From NCBI GenBank assembly GCA_051155735.1, contig DAXETX010000089.1, positions 1 through 64,000 of the forward strand: DNA of 64,000 bases. The letters run 5' to 3'. The position numbers and the translations under genes were made by a program. Positions 34,706 through 43,634 of the stretch are shown here, one piece after another. Numbering within the stretch: position 1 is the stretch's first letter; every line of letters begins with the position of its first letter. Below the pieces are notes generated by a model that was given only the letters and a program-made list of their open reading frames with translations, was not told the DNA's origin and did no database searches. This stretch comes from JASJCP01 sp051155735. Its GTDB lineage: Bacteria > Cyanobacteriota > Cyanobacteriia > Cyanobacteriales > Xenococcaceae.

Positions 34706-36166
34706 TTAGGAAATAGGAGAATTGAGTTTAAGTTGTTCTGCTTGTGCCAAAATTGCTGCTGCAGCTTGTTTTCCCGACAAAGTTGCTCCTTCCATACTAT
34801 CTATATAGTCTTGTTGGGTATAACTACCTGCTAAGAAAAAGTTGGGGATAGGCGTTGTTTGCGCAGGACGATACACATCCATACCTGGAGCTTCTCGATA
34901 AAGAGACTGAGCGAGTTTTACTACACTATACCAGGTCATGTTGAGCTTCTTAGAAGCGGGAAATAGCTGATGCACTTGCGCTAAAACTTGATTGGCGATC
35001 GCCTCATTGCTTTGTTTAATAAACGGATCACCTGGGGTTAAAACTAGTTGCAGTAGCGAGCCTTCTCCTGGTTTGTAGTAATCTCCTGGACTAGTCAACG
35101 CCAGATCGGCAAAACAAGAAAAGTCAGCATCAGGAGTATATAACAAGTTATCAATACCTACTGCTTTGGCTAACTGCTGTCGTTGTCGAGCATCATGTAA
35201 TTCGGTAACCCAACCGTCAAAACGCAGTTGCACAGTAGCTACAGGCACAGTATCTAGTTGATAGATGTTATCGAATTCTGACCATTTCCGCCAAGCTTGA
35301 GGTAACACTTTTTTGATGCCAGGAACATCGCAAGCGCAGACATAAACATCGGCGACGATCGATTCTGTGGTATTTCCTTGGGCTACTACTAATCCTGTAA
35401 CTCGATTGTTATTGTCGGGATCGAAGCAAATTTCTCTAACTTGCCGACGGGTATAAATTTTAGTGCCTCTAGCTTCGAGATAATCGATAATTGGTTGATG
35501 CAAGTATTCTTGAGGCGAGCCTTCTAACATCCTTAAGACGGAAGCTTCAGTTTTAGCAGCAAATAATTGAAAAATGGTCAGCATACAGCGAGCGGAAATA
35601 TTTTCGGTGTCGATAAAGCCTAAAGCATAAGCGATCGGATTCCACAACTTAGCTAAACTCTTGTTGTTACCGCCATGACTGCGAAACCAGTCCGCAAAGC
35701 TAATGCGATCTAGATCGCGAATTGTTTTCATCGCCCCTTTAAAATCGACTAAGCCTCTAACTACAGGACTAGTCCCTAGAGCCAAAGAGTTAAAGATCTT
35801 ATCGGCTGCTGATAATTGAGAAGTGGTAAAAAAAGCTTTTAACCCATTAAAAGGCGCACCTGTGAGGAAGCGAAAATCTAATTCTCCGACTTTTCCTCCT
35901 TGATTGATAAAAGTATGGGTATGTTCTTTGAGGCGAAGATGGTTAATCGCGCCGACTTTTTCCATTAAGGCAAATAAGTTGTAGTAGCAACCAAAGAAAA
36001 CGTGCAATCCCATTTCAACATGGTTGCCATCTTTGTCAATCCAACTCCCAACTTTTCCCCCGACAAAGGGACGAGATTCAAAAATTTCGACTTCAGCACC
36101 AGCGTCTGCTAAATCAACCGCTGTTGCCATCCCAGCCAATCCTGCTCCTACAATTGCGACACGCAT
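34706..36166 (-). CDS. crtQ: Zeta-carotene desaturase, plant type
   Basis: 486 residues. The FAD-binding GAGLAGMATAVDLADAG (about 7-23) and ESRPFVGGKVGSW identify the CrtP/CrtQ desaturase family; the C-terminal FAD contact FLAGSYTQQDYIDSMEGA is present. Length and the EMGLHVFFGCYYNLFALM region fit CrtQ. It desaturates zeta-carotene to lycopene on the membrane, passing electrons to plastoquinone. Followed after 4 nt by an SRPBCC gene. Confidence 0.95.
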   Translation of the reverse strand: MRVAIVGAGLAGMATAVDLADAGAEVEIFESRPFVGGKVGSWIDKDGNHVEMGLHVFFGCYYNLFALMEKVGAINHLRLKEHTHTFINQGGKVGELDFRFLTGAPFNGLKAFFTTSQLSAADKIFNSLALGTSPVVRGLVDFKGAMKTIRDLDRISFADWFRSHGGNNKSLAKLWNPIAYALGFIDTENISARCMLTIFQLFAAKTEASVLRMLEGSPQEYLHQPIIDYLEARGTKIYTRRQVREICFDPDNNNRVTGLVVAQGNTTESIVADVYVCACDVPGIKKVLPQAWRKWSEFDNIYQLDTVPVATVQLRFDGWVTELHDARQRQQLAKAVGIDNLLYTPDADFSCFADLALTSPGDYYKPGEGSLLQLVLTPGDPFIKQSNEAIANQVLAQVHQLFPASKKLNMTWYSVVKLAQSLYREAPGMDVYRPAQTTPIPNFFLAGSYTQQDYIDSMEGATLSGKQAAAAILAQAEQLKLNSPIS

Positions 36167-36221
36167 TCCGTCTTATTCCGTTTATTTTCTTTACATATTT
36201 TAATGGATCTGTGACCCTTTC

Positions 36222-36806
36222 TCATTCAGTTTTGGCGATCGCCTTAAGTTTTTGAAATAAAGATGACATATCTGGGATCGGCGTAAAACGTTCTATGGAG
36301 TTTGACGAGTTTTGCCAGTGCAACTCCGAATTATCTAAACTTGGTACTTGTGAGTTTTTAGCTGGTAATTTTGTGGGGGGTTCTGTTTCTAGCTGATTTG
36401 CTGCGGTAGATGGTTTTGACTTTTTTGCTGATTCTGGTTTAGATTGCCCAATCGGTTGATCAGTAGAACTAGTCACAGTAGCTGGTGGTGACACTGGCTC
36501 TATATCTTGCTGCTTGACTAGATGTCGTGGTAACTTACGACAGATTAATCTTTCAAACTCGCCCCCAAAATGAACTTTAGGATTTCCCAAGCGTGACCAA
36601 ACACTCATAATTTGTTCGATTGAAATTGCTTTATAACGTCCTAAATAGAGTGCTTCAATAGTTGCTAAACGAATCCAAGTCGGATGATAATTAGCAAGCC
36701 ATTGGGATACTAGTTGCTCCGCCTTATAACCTTGAAGATCGAAGCTATAGCTAGTCATCAGGACGATTGTCTGACCAACTGCTAAGTCCTTATCTAGTTG
36801 CTTCAT
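36222..36806 (-). CDS. Conserved cyanobacterial hypothetical protein with disordered tail
   Basis: 194 residues. The first 95 form a compact, mostly helical region (for example TWIRLATIEALYLGRYKAIS and IMSVWSRLGNP) that looks conserved. The remainder is Ser/Pro/Thr/Lys-rich and probably disordered, ending in a short helical motif (MSSLFQKLKAIAKTE). No membrane span or known motif. It lies 55 nt upstream of crtQ on the same strand and may be co-transcribed with it. Function unknown. Confidence 0.7.
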   Translation of the reverse strand: MKQLDKDLAVGQTIVLMTSYSFDLQGYKAEQLVSQWLANYHPTWIRLATIEALYLGRYKAISIEQIMSVWSRLGNPKVHFGGEFERLICRKLPRHLVKQQDIEPVSPPATVTSSTDQPIGQSKPESAKKSKPSTAANQLETEPPTKLPAKNSQVPSLDNSELHWQNSSNSIERFTPIPDMSSLFQKLKAIAKTE

Positions 36807-36910
36807 GGACTTATAGATTATTGAACTGAGAAAATCTCTGTGTTTATCCTAGCTATTTTTGGCGTTTTTCCCACATTATTTTAAAGTTTAGTCTCAAGTT
36901 TTTTAAATCT

Positions 36911-37438
36911 ATGCCTTCAGGACGTACTCACGATCGCATTACTCTTTGGCTATTTCCTGGAATAGTAGCTCTTAGCTATTTAATCACTAGAAATGGGGAA
37001 TTAACTTTATTGGTGGGAGGGGGTTTTTTCTTCGCTGGGTTGATGTTTGGTCCCGATCTCGATATTTATTCTGTACAGTTTAAGCGTTGGGGCGTTTTGC
37101 GAGTAATTTGGCTACCCTATCAAAAATTGTTACGTCATCGTTCTTTTTGGTCACATGGCTTGATTATTGGCACAGTGATTAGAATTTTATATCTTTTAGG
37201 GTGGCTATTTTTAGTCGGAATTTTCGGAATCGCGATCGCTCAATTAATTGGGGGCTTTGAGTGGAATTGGCAAAGTTTTACCCTTGCCACGTTTAAATTA
37301 ATTACGGAAGTTTATTGGCTTGATGCGATCGCTTTATTTATTGGTTTAGATTTGGGGGCAATGAGTCACTCGGTAAGTGATTGGATTAGTTCTAAAAGCA
37401 AAAAAACGCCAAAAAAGTCTAAGAGGAGGAAACAGTAA
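36911..37438 (+). CDS. Membrane metal-binding protein (DUF2227 family)
   Basis: 175 residues. Conserved His and Asp sites occur in PSGRTHDRITLW, FGPDLDIYS, RHRSFWSHG and MSHSVSDW, arranged as in YdjM-like membrane hydrolases/metal-binding proteins. Three to four hydrophobic segments (about 10-27, 34-47, 88-110, 135-150) place it in a membrane. The tail is Lys/Arg-rich. Function of the family is unproven. Divergent from the gene upstream of crtQ. Confidence 0.85.
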   Translation: MPSGRTHDRITLWLFPGIVALSYLITRNGELTLLVGGGFFFAGLMFGPDLDIYSVQFKRWGVLRVIWLPYQKLLRHRSFWSHGLIIGTVIRILYLLGWLFLVGIFGIAIAQLIGGFEWNWQSFTLATFKLITEVYWLDAIALFIGLDLGAMSHSVSDWISSKSKKTPKKSKRRKQ

Positions 37439-37524
37439 GCAGTCATTAGTTATTAAGGAACAGGGAACAGAACAAAACTATTGCCTGTTGCCCATTGTCC
37501 TGTAGAGTGTAACAGCTTCAGCAA

Positions 37525-37704
37525 TTAAGCTTTTTCTTCAGGAAAAGTCTCCTCAAACTCTTCAATTAATTCATCTAATTCTTCGAGAGCTTGATCGACA
37601 TCAATGCGTAATGTGCCAATATTGGGGCGTTCTAATAGTTGCACCAAAAATTCTCTTTTTTGACTAATTTGCTCGATTTTGGCTTTGATCGTCGTTTTAT
37701 CCAT
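37525..37704 (-). CDS. Small acidic coiled-coil protein
   Basis: A 59-residue ORF from ATG at 37704, starting MDKTTIKAKIEQISQKREFL and rich in Leu, Glu and Asp in its second half (DQALEELDELIEEFEETFPEE). The heptad spacing predicts one long helix or coiled coil. No ribosome binding site is visible. It lies 45 nt downstream of the cystine lyase-like gene on the same strand and could be co-transcribed. Coding quality is good for its size; function unknown. Confidence 0.7.
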   Translation of the reverse strand: MDKTTIKAKIEQISQKREFLVQLLERPNIGTLRIDVDQALEELDELIEEFEETFPEEKA

Positions 37705-37749
37705 ATTTTTTAGAAGATGAGCGTTATTATTTAATATCTTGCCTTAAAT

Positions 37750-38937
37750 TTAATTGATTAGGGAAGTGATTATTTGAACTAAATTATCAATTTCTGCTGT
37801 CAGAGTGAGATAGTGAACGCAAGCGCGAATACAGTCAGGATGAGCAATAGTTCTGAGGAAAAAACCTTTTTTTTCCAAGGTTTTTACTAGGCGATCGCTG
37901 CTACTGGCAATTTTAAATGAGACAATCCCAGCTTCAGGGGGAGTAGTTTTTAAACATTCTACCCCAGGTATATCTTGCAGACGCGACCAGAGATAATTAC
38001 TTAAGTAGCAAATTCGCTGATATCTTTGTTGAGAATCGCCCCACTGACGCTGAACGGCGAGCGTTTCTTTTAAGCTAGCATATTCAGGATAAGCGGAAGT
38101 AGCGACTTCAAACTTCTCGCCATTATTTTTCCAGCTTTGAGGTTGTCCTTGTGCATCGATATTAATTCCGCGCCAACCAATAAAAGTAGGAGACAAAGTG
38201 GCAAAAGCAGCTTCACTAATATATAAACCACCAACTCCGGCAGCACCACACAACCACTTATGTCCGGTGAAAGCATAGTAGTCAATGCCTGATTCTGGTA
38301 GATTGAGAGGCAAAGAACCGACAGACTGGGCTGCATCTGCTAAAACTTGAATTGGATAATGAGCAGCAGCATAGTTGTGACAAATGGTGACTATTTCTTT
38401 AAGAGGTAAAATTTGACCAGTATTCCATAATAAATGGCTAATTACCAGCAAGCGAGTGCGAGGAGATAAAGACTCTTTAATTACTGCTACAGGATCGCCT
38501 TGATTTAAAGTAGCTAAAAGCGAGCAAATTTCAACTTTTACGGCAAAACGGCGCGATATTTCCCGAACCGCTGCAATTATTCCTGGATGTTCGCAATCAG
38601 ACATCAGAATCACATCACCTGGCTGCCAATCTATACCCCACAAAGCAATATTGCAGCCAGCAGTTACATTTTCAGTCAGAGTAATCGTACTTGCTGTAGT
38701 TGCCAACTCTTCAGCTATTGTCTGCCGTATGACAGCAGTTTGTTCTTGTAACCAGGAATTAATTGCCCTAGAAAAAGGTCCTACCTCTTGAATATAGCGG
38801 TGAGTACTGATAATGGCATTTAAAGCAGATTCAGGTAGAACCCCTTGACCACCAAAGTTAAAATAGGTTTTATTAGCTAATCCGAGGAATTGTTTGCGGT
38901 GTTGTTCGATGGGGATTTGCCCTAAATTACTGGTCAT
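37750..38937 (-). CDS. Class V aminotransferase-fold PLP enzyme, L-cysteine/cystine lyase (C-DES)-like
   Basis: 395 residues. The PLP lysine lies in the motif GHKWLCGAAG, with the cofactor-binding TLTENVTAGCN and DAAQSVG segments upstream. The N-terminal FNFGGQGVLP and the SDCEHPGIIAAVREISRRF block resemble the Synechocystis C-DES enzyme, which cleaves cystine and can mobilise sulfur for iron-sulfur assembly; this identity is from memory. Isopenicillin-N epimerase-like annotation would be the broader alternative. Cytosolic; start ATG at 38937. Confidence 0.85.
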   Translation of the reverse strand: MTSNLGQIPIEQHRKQFLGLANKTYFNFGGQGVLPESALNAIISTHRYIQEVGPFSRAINSWLQEQTAVIRQTIAEELATTASTITLTENVTAGCNIALWGIDWQPGDVILMSDCEHPGIIAAVREISRRFAVKVEICSLLATLNQGDPVAVIKESLSPRTRLLVISHLLWNTGQILPLKEIVTICHNYAAAHYPIQVLADAAQSVGSLPLNLPESGIDYYAFTGHKWLCGAAGVGGLYISEAAFATLSPTFIGWRGINIDAQGQPQSWKNNGEKFEVATSAYPEYASLKETLAVQRQWGDSQQRYQRICYLSNYLWSRLQDIPGVECLKTTPPEAGIVSFKIASSSDRLVKTLEKKGFFLRTIAHPDCIRACVHYLTLTAEIDNLVQIITSLIN

Positions 38938-38984
38938 AGTTAGTTAATGATAAATCTTGGCTCTTTCGTTTCCTGAAAAATGCA

Positions 38985-40496
38985 ATGCTGTTAACCGATC
39001 AATTATTGCTCAACTACAAACGCTGTCGTCGGCGGACTTATCTAGAAGTATATGGTAATCCCACAGAAAAAGACCCTGAAAAAGAATTTCTCTCGAAACT
39101 CAAAAGAGAAAATCAAGTTCATATCGCTAACACTTTAAAATCTCAATTTCTAGATTATCAAAGACCCCGTGCCAAAGATTGGTTACTGAATTGGCAACAG
39201 ACGCAAGAGTTAATGGAACAAGGCAAAGAATGTATCTATGGCGGTAGTTTATCTGTTTCTCTGGAGCAATGGCAAACTTCTATCGCGCCAGAGGCTAAAA
39301 AAAATCCCTTTACTGCGATGACAAATGCCTCAGCTATTGCTTTTCTCGGACAACCAACTCTACTCTTCAAACAACCAGGAAAATCAATTTTTGGCGATTG
39401 GTTGTATATTCCCCTCAATATTAAATTAGGTCGTCGTCCCAAACCAGAGTATAAGCTGATTGCTGCTTACCATGCTCAGATGTTGGCGATCATTCAGGGA
39501 GTCTTACCACCTCAATCTCAATTAATTTTGCGTCAACAAAATACCTATCCGATTCAGCTAGACTACTGGCTCGAAAGAATGCAGAGTACTGTTGCAGAGT
39601 GTCTAACAATGTTAATGGCGCAGCAAGAGCCAGAGGTATTTATCTCGCGTCAAAGGTGCAGTCTTTGTAGTTGGTATAGTCATTGTTATGACATTGCTAA
39701 ATCACAACAACATCTGTCTTTAATTCCTGGGGTTACTCCCAAACGCTATGAATCTTTAGTTGGCATGGGCTTAGATAGTTTAGAATCTATTGCAGCAGTT
39801 TCGCAAAATCATCTAGAAGAAAAAATTGGCAAAACAGTAGCGGTTTTACTCAAACAACAAACTCAATCTTTACTGCGACAAAAAGCCATGGTTAGAGCGG
39901 ACTATAATTTTCAACAGCTACTCCCTACTTCTCCGATTGAATTGTATTTTGATATTGAAGCTGAACCAGATCGCCAAATTGATTATCTTTTGGGCGTACT
40001 ATTAGTAGATCGCCGACAAAATACGCAGCAATTTTATCCTTTTTTAGCCGAACATCCTACCGAAGAAGCATCTATTTGGCAGCAATTTTGCGAATTTGTC
40101 AGTTCATACCCCGACGCTAAAATTTTTCATTTTTCTGAATATGAAATAGAAACGATCAAACGCTTAGCCAGACTTTATGATAGTCCTCAATTTTCGATTA
40201 AACTGCTATTATCTCGCTTTGTCGATTTACATTATTGGGTAACTAAAACGGCAATTTTACCTGTAGAAAGTTATTCTCTAAAATCTTTAGCTAATTGGTT
40301 GGGTTTTGAATGGCGTGAAGCTCAAGGCAGCGGGGATCAATCAGTTTGTTGGTACGATAGTTGGTTGAGTACTCAGGATCGAACTTTTCTAGAGGCAATT
40401 TTGAGTTATAACGAAGATGACTGTTATGCTACCTATCATCTGAAAAATTGGTTAGTAGAATTTCTCAATCAATCACAACAGCAACAAATTCTCTAA
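38985..40496 (+). CDS. TM0106-family RecB-like putative nuclease
   Basis: 503 residues. The N-terminal half resembles RecB/Cas4-type PD-(D/E)xK proteins: it opens LLLNYKRCRRRTYLEVYG and has a Cys group CSLCSWYSHC near residues 226-235, a likely metal or iron-sulfur site. A short helix-hairpin-helix-like part (IPGVTPKRYESLVGMGLDSL) follows. The C-terminal RNase H-like exonuclease domain has the acidic residues of IELYFDIEAEPD and the late YNEDDCYATYHL. Substrates and physiological role are unknown. Divergent from the C-DES-like gene. Confidence 0.88.
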   Translation: MLLTDQLLLNYKRCRRRTYLEVYGNPTEKDPEKEFLSKLKRENQVHIANTLKSQFLDYQRPRAKDWLLNWQQTQELMEQGKECIYGGSLSVSLEQWQTSIAPEAKKNPFTAMTNASAIAFLGQPTLLFKQPGKSIFGDWLYIPLNIKLGRRPKPEYKLIAAYHAQMLAIIQGVLPPQSQLILRQQNTYPIQLDYWLERMQSTVAECLTMLMAQQEPEVFISRQRCSLCSWYSHCYDIAKSQQHLSLIPGVTPKRYESLVGMGLDSLESIAAVSQNHLEEKIGKTVAVLLKQQTQSLLRQKAMVRADYNFQQLLPTSPIELYFDIEAEPDRQIDYLLGVLLVDRRQNTQQFYPFLAEHPTEEASIWQQFCEFVSSYPDAKIFHFSEYEIETIKRLARLYDSPQFSIKLLLSRFVDLHYWVTKTAILPVESYSLKSLANWLGFEWREAQGSGDQSVCWYDSWLSTQDRTFLEAILSYNEDDCYATYHLKNWLVEFLNQSQQQQIL

Positions 40497-40651
40497 ATAA
40501 TCTTGAGACGGAAGATCGCTTAAAATTTTTGTATTAAGTTATACAAAGAAGTTTGAAATATTATTCTTTTAAGTATTTAGCGGACCTAAGTTTTGTTTAA
40601 GTTAGAATAAAGTTAAACCAAAACTGGTTAACTTCTTAAAAGGAGCGCGGT

Positions 40652-40888
40652 ATGATGATTCCTCTATTTCCACTCCTGATGTTGATAACTACTTTAGGAA
40701 GTGTTATTTGGTATCTACGGACGAACAACGATATTTTTGCCGTATTAGCAGTAGGAATGGCTTTAGTTTGTCTAGTTTGGGGTTTGGTTGTATCTCACTG
40801 GGCTTTACATTTATTAGCTTTATTGGTTGTACTATTTCTTCCCACATCAAGTGCGATCGCTTTACGTCCCGTTTCACGCGATCGCTAA
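40652..40888 (+). CDS. Small two-span membrane protein, unknown function
   Basis: 78 residues, almost entirely hydrophobic, with spans at about 5-20 and 28-64 (possibly two) and a short basic tail (RPVSRDR). AAAGGAG lies six bases before the ATG, a strong ribosome binding site that supports expression. No family recognised. It stands alone between the nuclease and ccmO genes. Confidence 0.65.
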   Translation: MMIPLFPLLMLITTLGSVIWYLRTNNDIFAVLAVGMALVCLVWGLVVSHWALHLLALLVVLFLPTSSAIALRPVSRDR

Positions 40889-41064
40889 ATTAAAGTTTTT
40901 TCTCAAAAAAATCTTAAGATTAATTACTGTACAGAAATAGCTATCTCTGTGATTAATTTTATTTAATAGTAGATTTAGCGCATTAATTGCAATTTCTGAC
41001 TAAACTAGATATAGGGTTTACCTTATATGTAAGCAGCAACTTAATCTATCAAAAACATTAATCA

Positions 41065-41865
41065 ATGGCTAATCTGGACTTGCGGAGGCTAAAAACGACG
41101 ACTCAGCAAACCTATATTGACGAGCATCCCTTTAAAGACAGTGCTTTGGGCTTAGTATCAACTAAAAGCTTTCCCGCAATTGTCGGAACAGCAGATATGA
41201 TGCTCAAATCCGCAGAAGTGATCTTAGTAGGGTATGAAAGAACAGGTAGTGGACATTGCACTGCTGTAGTCAGAGGGAATATAGCAGATGTCAGATTAGC
41301 AGTAGAAGAAGGAGCAAAAACTGCTGAAAAGTTTGGGCAACTACTATCAAAACTGGTTATTGCGCGCCCCATGCCTAACTTAGAAGCGGTATTTCCGATT
41401 GGCTCTCATTTAGTTGAGCTAGCCCAGAAACGCAGGGGTTATAGTCGCTTAAGCAATCGCTCTATTGGGTTGTTAGAAACCAGAGGTTTTCCTGCTATGG
41501 TAGGAGCAGCAGATGCGATGCTCAAATCAGCAGATGTACAACTAGCTTCTTATGAAAAAATTGGCGATGGCTTGTGTACCGCTATAATTAGAGGCTCGGT
41601 AGCGAATGTGGCGATCGCCATTGAGATAGGAATGCAAGAAGCCGAAAGAATTGGCGAATTACACGCGGTAATGATTATTCCTCGTCTGCTAGAAGATTTA
41701 GAACATACTTTACCCGTAGCAAGTTACTGGATGGATCAACCTGAACCTTTACCAGTATTACTACCCAAGACAGTCAAAGAGAAAGCCAAAGAACCGATCT
41801 TATTGCCTCAAACTGAATCTAGACCGATGCCATTAAAAAGAATTGTTGAGATTGAAGAATTGTAA
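41065..41865 (+). CDS. ccmO: Carboxysome shell protein CcmO (tandem BMC domains)
   Basis: 266 residues with two bacterial microcompartment domains (about 27-105 and 130-210). Each opens with the ALGLVSTKSFPAIVGTADMMLKSA or SIGLLETRGFPAMVGAADAMLKSA pattern and continues to the RGxxADVRLAVEEG-type pore-facing segment. A Pro-rich tail follows. CcmO is a trimer-forming, facet or edge shell protein required for beta-carboxysome closure. It is away from the ccmKLMN operon here, as in several cyanobacteria. A strong terminator lies downstream. Confidence 0.95.
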   Translation: MANLDLRRLKTTTQQTYIDEHPFKDSALGLVSTKSFPAIVGTADMMLKSAEVILVGYERTGSGHCTAVVRGNIADVRLAVEEGAKTAEKFGQLLSKLVIARPMPNLEAVFPIGSHLVELAQKRRGYSRLSNRSIGLLETRGFPAMVGAADAMLKSADVQLASYEKIGDGLCTAIIRGSVANVAIAIEIGMQEAERIGELHAVMIIPRLLEDLEHTLPVASYWMDQPEPLPVLLPKTVKEKAKEPILLPQTESRPMPLKRIVEIEEL

Positions 41866-41974
41866 ATTTAATTATCTCTGGACATAGATTAATTTGATAG
41901 GTAAAACTCTTGTATTTTCCAGTGTTGACTTCTGATGAGATTAATTTCTTTTCTGGACTTTTTTCCATCGCTAC

Positions 41975-41995
41975 TAGGTGGGCAATGCCCACCTA
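41975..41995. terminator. Bidirectional terminator between ccmO and a convergent gene
   Basis: TAGGTGGGC, AAT loop, GCCCACCTA: a perfect 9 bp stem followed by ATAATTTTA on the plus strand and preceded by an A/T-rich run for the minus strand (GAAAAAAGTCC complement). It sits between the convergent ccmO and the lipoprotein-like gene. Confidence 0.75.
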
Positions 41996-42001
41996 ATAAT
42001 T

Positions 42002-42871
42002 TTATCTTCTTCTAAAACCTCTACTACCACCAAAACTACGACTTCTACTACCAAAACTCTTGCGACTACTACCAAAACTACTCCGTGGAGAAGATTTAGT
42101 GCGAGTTTGTCCTGAAGAATTAAGCGTATTAGAACCTACACCTGAACCTGTAGAACGATTATTGTTAGTTCTGGGTTTAGTAAATTTACTAGAAGTACTA
42201 GTATTTCTGATACTACCTGTAGTACGGAGAATTTGACGATTTTTAACCGCTGCGGGAGGAGTTTTATAGCGAGTTTGATAACGATCTACTGCTTGAGAAT
42301 AGCTACTACCATAACCGCCGTAACCAGTGAGAATACCGCCTGATTGATAGACAGGAGGGACATAGTACTGGGGTCTAAATAATAAACTACCTAAAGCTTG
42401 TCCTGCTAGCGCACCAGCAAAAGGACTCCAGAAATTAGATTCTCTTCTGACTACTACTGTTTGAGGTTGACCAGTTTGAGGATCGGTTTGAGTTTCGGTG
42501 ACATTATGAACGTACTCGATTTTAAAATCTTCCGTCAAATACATCACAGGCTGATTGTTATCTACCTTAAGATAAGTTTTTTCGCCTTCGGCAATTTCTG
42601 CATCACTCAACCGCGCCATTTGAAGATTCGCAGTTTGAAGTACAGGGGGATTTCCTGGGGGTGTGTTGAGTAGCATTAAGCTATACTCTCCCGTAGCATC
42701 ATCATAAGTAGCTTGTTGGATGGGATATTTACCATCACTAATCGAGGTAGGAGCAGAAGCTACATTATTGTTAAAACTTTGCTGGGGTTGACTTACCGTG
42801 GTTGCCCCACAGGCGATCGCCGTCCAACAAAGAGACAGTGACATAAATACAACTAAAAGTCTGCGTAACAT
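42002..42871 (-). CDS. Putative exported lipoprotein with Arg/Ser/Gly-rich tail
   Basis: 289 residues from the ATG at 42871; the frame is open to 42928, but the signal peptide begins at MLRRLLVVFMSLSLCWTAIAC, so the downstream start is better. The AIAC may be a lipidation site (imperfect lipobox). The middle part (about 45-140) is a soluble region with YDDATGEYSLML; a hydrophobic Gly/Ala patch (FAGALAGQALGSLLF) follows; the last 70 residues are Arg/Ser/Gly repeats (SFGSRSRSFGGSRGFRRR). No family is recognised. It follows the DUF1517-like gene on the same strand, 78 nt apart. Confidence 0.72.
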   Translation of the reverse strand: MLRRLLVVFMSLSLCWTAIACGATTVSQPQQSFNNNVASAPTSISDGKYPIQQATYDDATGEYSLMLLNTPPGNPPVLQTANLQMARLSDAEIAEGEKTYLKVDNNQPVMYLTEDFKIEYVHNVTETQTDPQTGQPQTVVVRRESNFWSPFAGALAGQALGSLLFRPQYYVPPVYQSGGILTGYGGYGSSYSQAVDRYQTRYKTPPAAVKNRQILRTTGSIRNTSTSSKFTKPRTNNNRSTGSGVGSNTLNSSGQTRTKSSPRSSFGSSRKSFGSRSRSFGGSRGFRRR

Positions 42872-42949
42872 AAAACAAAAAATTTTAAATTCTATCTGTT
42901 TTAGATTGTAGAGCTTTCTTAAAATCAAAGACTTACGGTTATCACTCTT

Positions 42950-43552
42950 TTATAACGGGATTAACTCAGGAAAATTGGCGAGTAATTGGTCATTAGTTAG
43001 TTCTTCTCCGAGTTGGGCAGGAGAAAAATGGATTTGAATGGCTCGTAATTTTTCTTGATAATAGAGATTGATTAGCGCTTTGAGTCCGTATTCTAATGCT
43101 TCGATATCTGCCAGATTAGTTTCGAGATCGGGTGATTCTCCTTCTACAGCCACTGCTAGCATCACTACGACATTGCGAGTGATCGGTAAAGTCAGCGCCT
43201 CCGCTTCACTCAGCGGTTGACTAAAACTTGGTTCACTAAGATACCTTTGTGCTGAATCGGTAAATAATTCATTAACATAGTCTCCGGCTTCCCCTTCATC
43301 CCAGAAGACTTCTCCTTCATTACCAGCAGATTGCCAATAAATCCGCATCTGTAACAGATTTTGGCAAACGGTAACTAAACCTTCTCCTAAAACTGCCATG
43401 TCGCCGTCTGCTGCGATCGCATCTCGCGCGACACGGTTTAGTATTCCTAAGATGGGGGTTACTTCTTGTCCTCCTAAATGGATAAAAATACGACAAACTA
43501 CAAAACGGGTTTTGCCTGAAAATTTGTTTAAGCGATCGCGCCAAGAGGTCAT
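42950..43552 (-). CDS. DUF1517-family protein
   Basis: 200 residues. The N-terminal pattern (VVCRIFIHLGGQEVTPILGILNRVAR) and the end (IHFSPAQLGEELTNDQLLANFPELIPL) match what I know of DUF1517, a family shared by cyanobacteria and plastids with thylakoid-associated members. This copy lacks the usual N-terminal membrane segment, so it should be soluble. Function unknown. Probably co-transcribed with the downstream exported protein gene. Confidence 0.75.
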   Translation of the reverse strand: MTSWRDRLNKFSGKTRFVVCRIFIHLGGQEVTPILGILNRVARDAIAADGDMAVLGEGLVTVCQNLLQMRIYWQSAGNEGEVFWDEGEAGDYVNELFTDSAQRYLSEPSFSQPLSEAEALTLPITRNVVVMLAVAVEGESPDLETNLADIEALEYGLKALINLYYQEKLRAIQIHFSPAQLGEELTNDQLLANFPELIPL

Positions 43553-43634
43553 AACTATTTTTACGTGTTTGGTGGAACTTTTTCTGGTTTATCACAACTA
43601 AAAACCAGGAAGAATTAACTACAAGGTTTGTAAC

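Noticed and set aside
38985..40496. RecB/Cas4-like protein as a CRISPR-associated nuclease
   Set aside because: The RNase H-like C-terminal half identifies the TM0106 family, and there is no CRISPR array or cas gene in the window.
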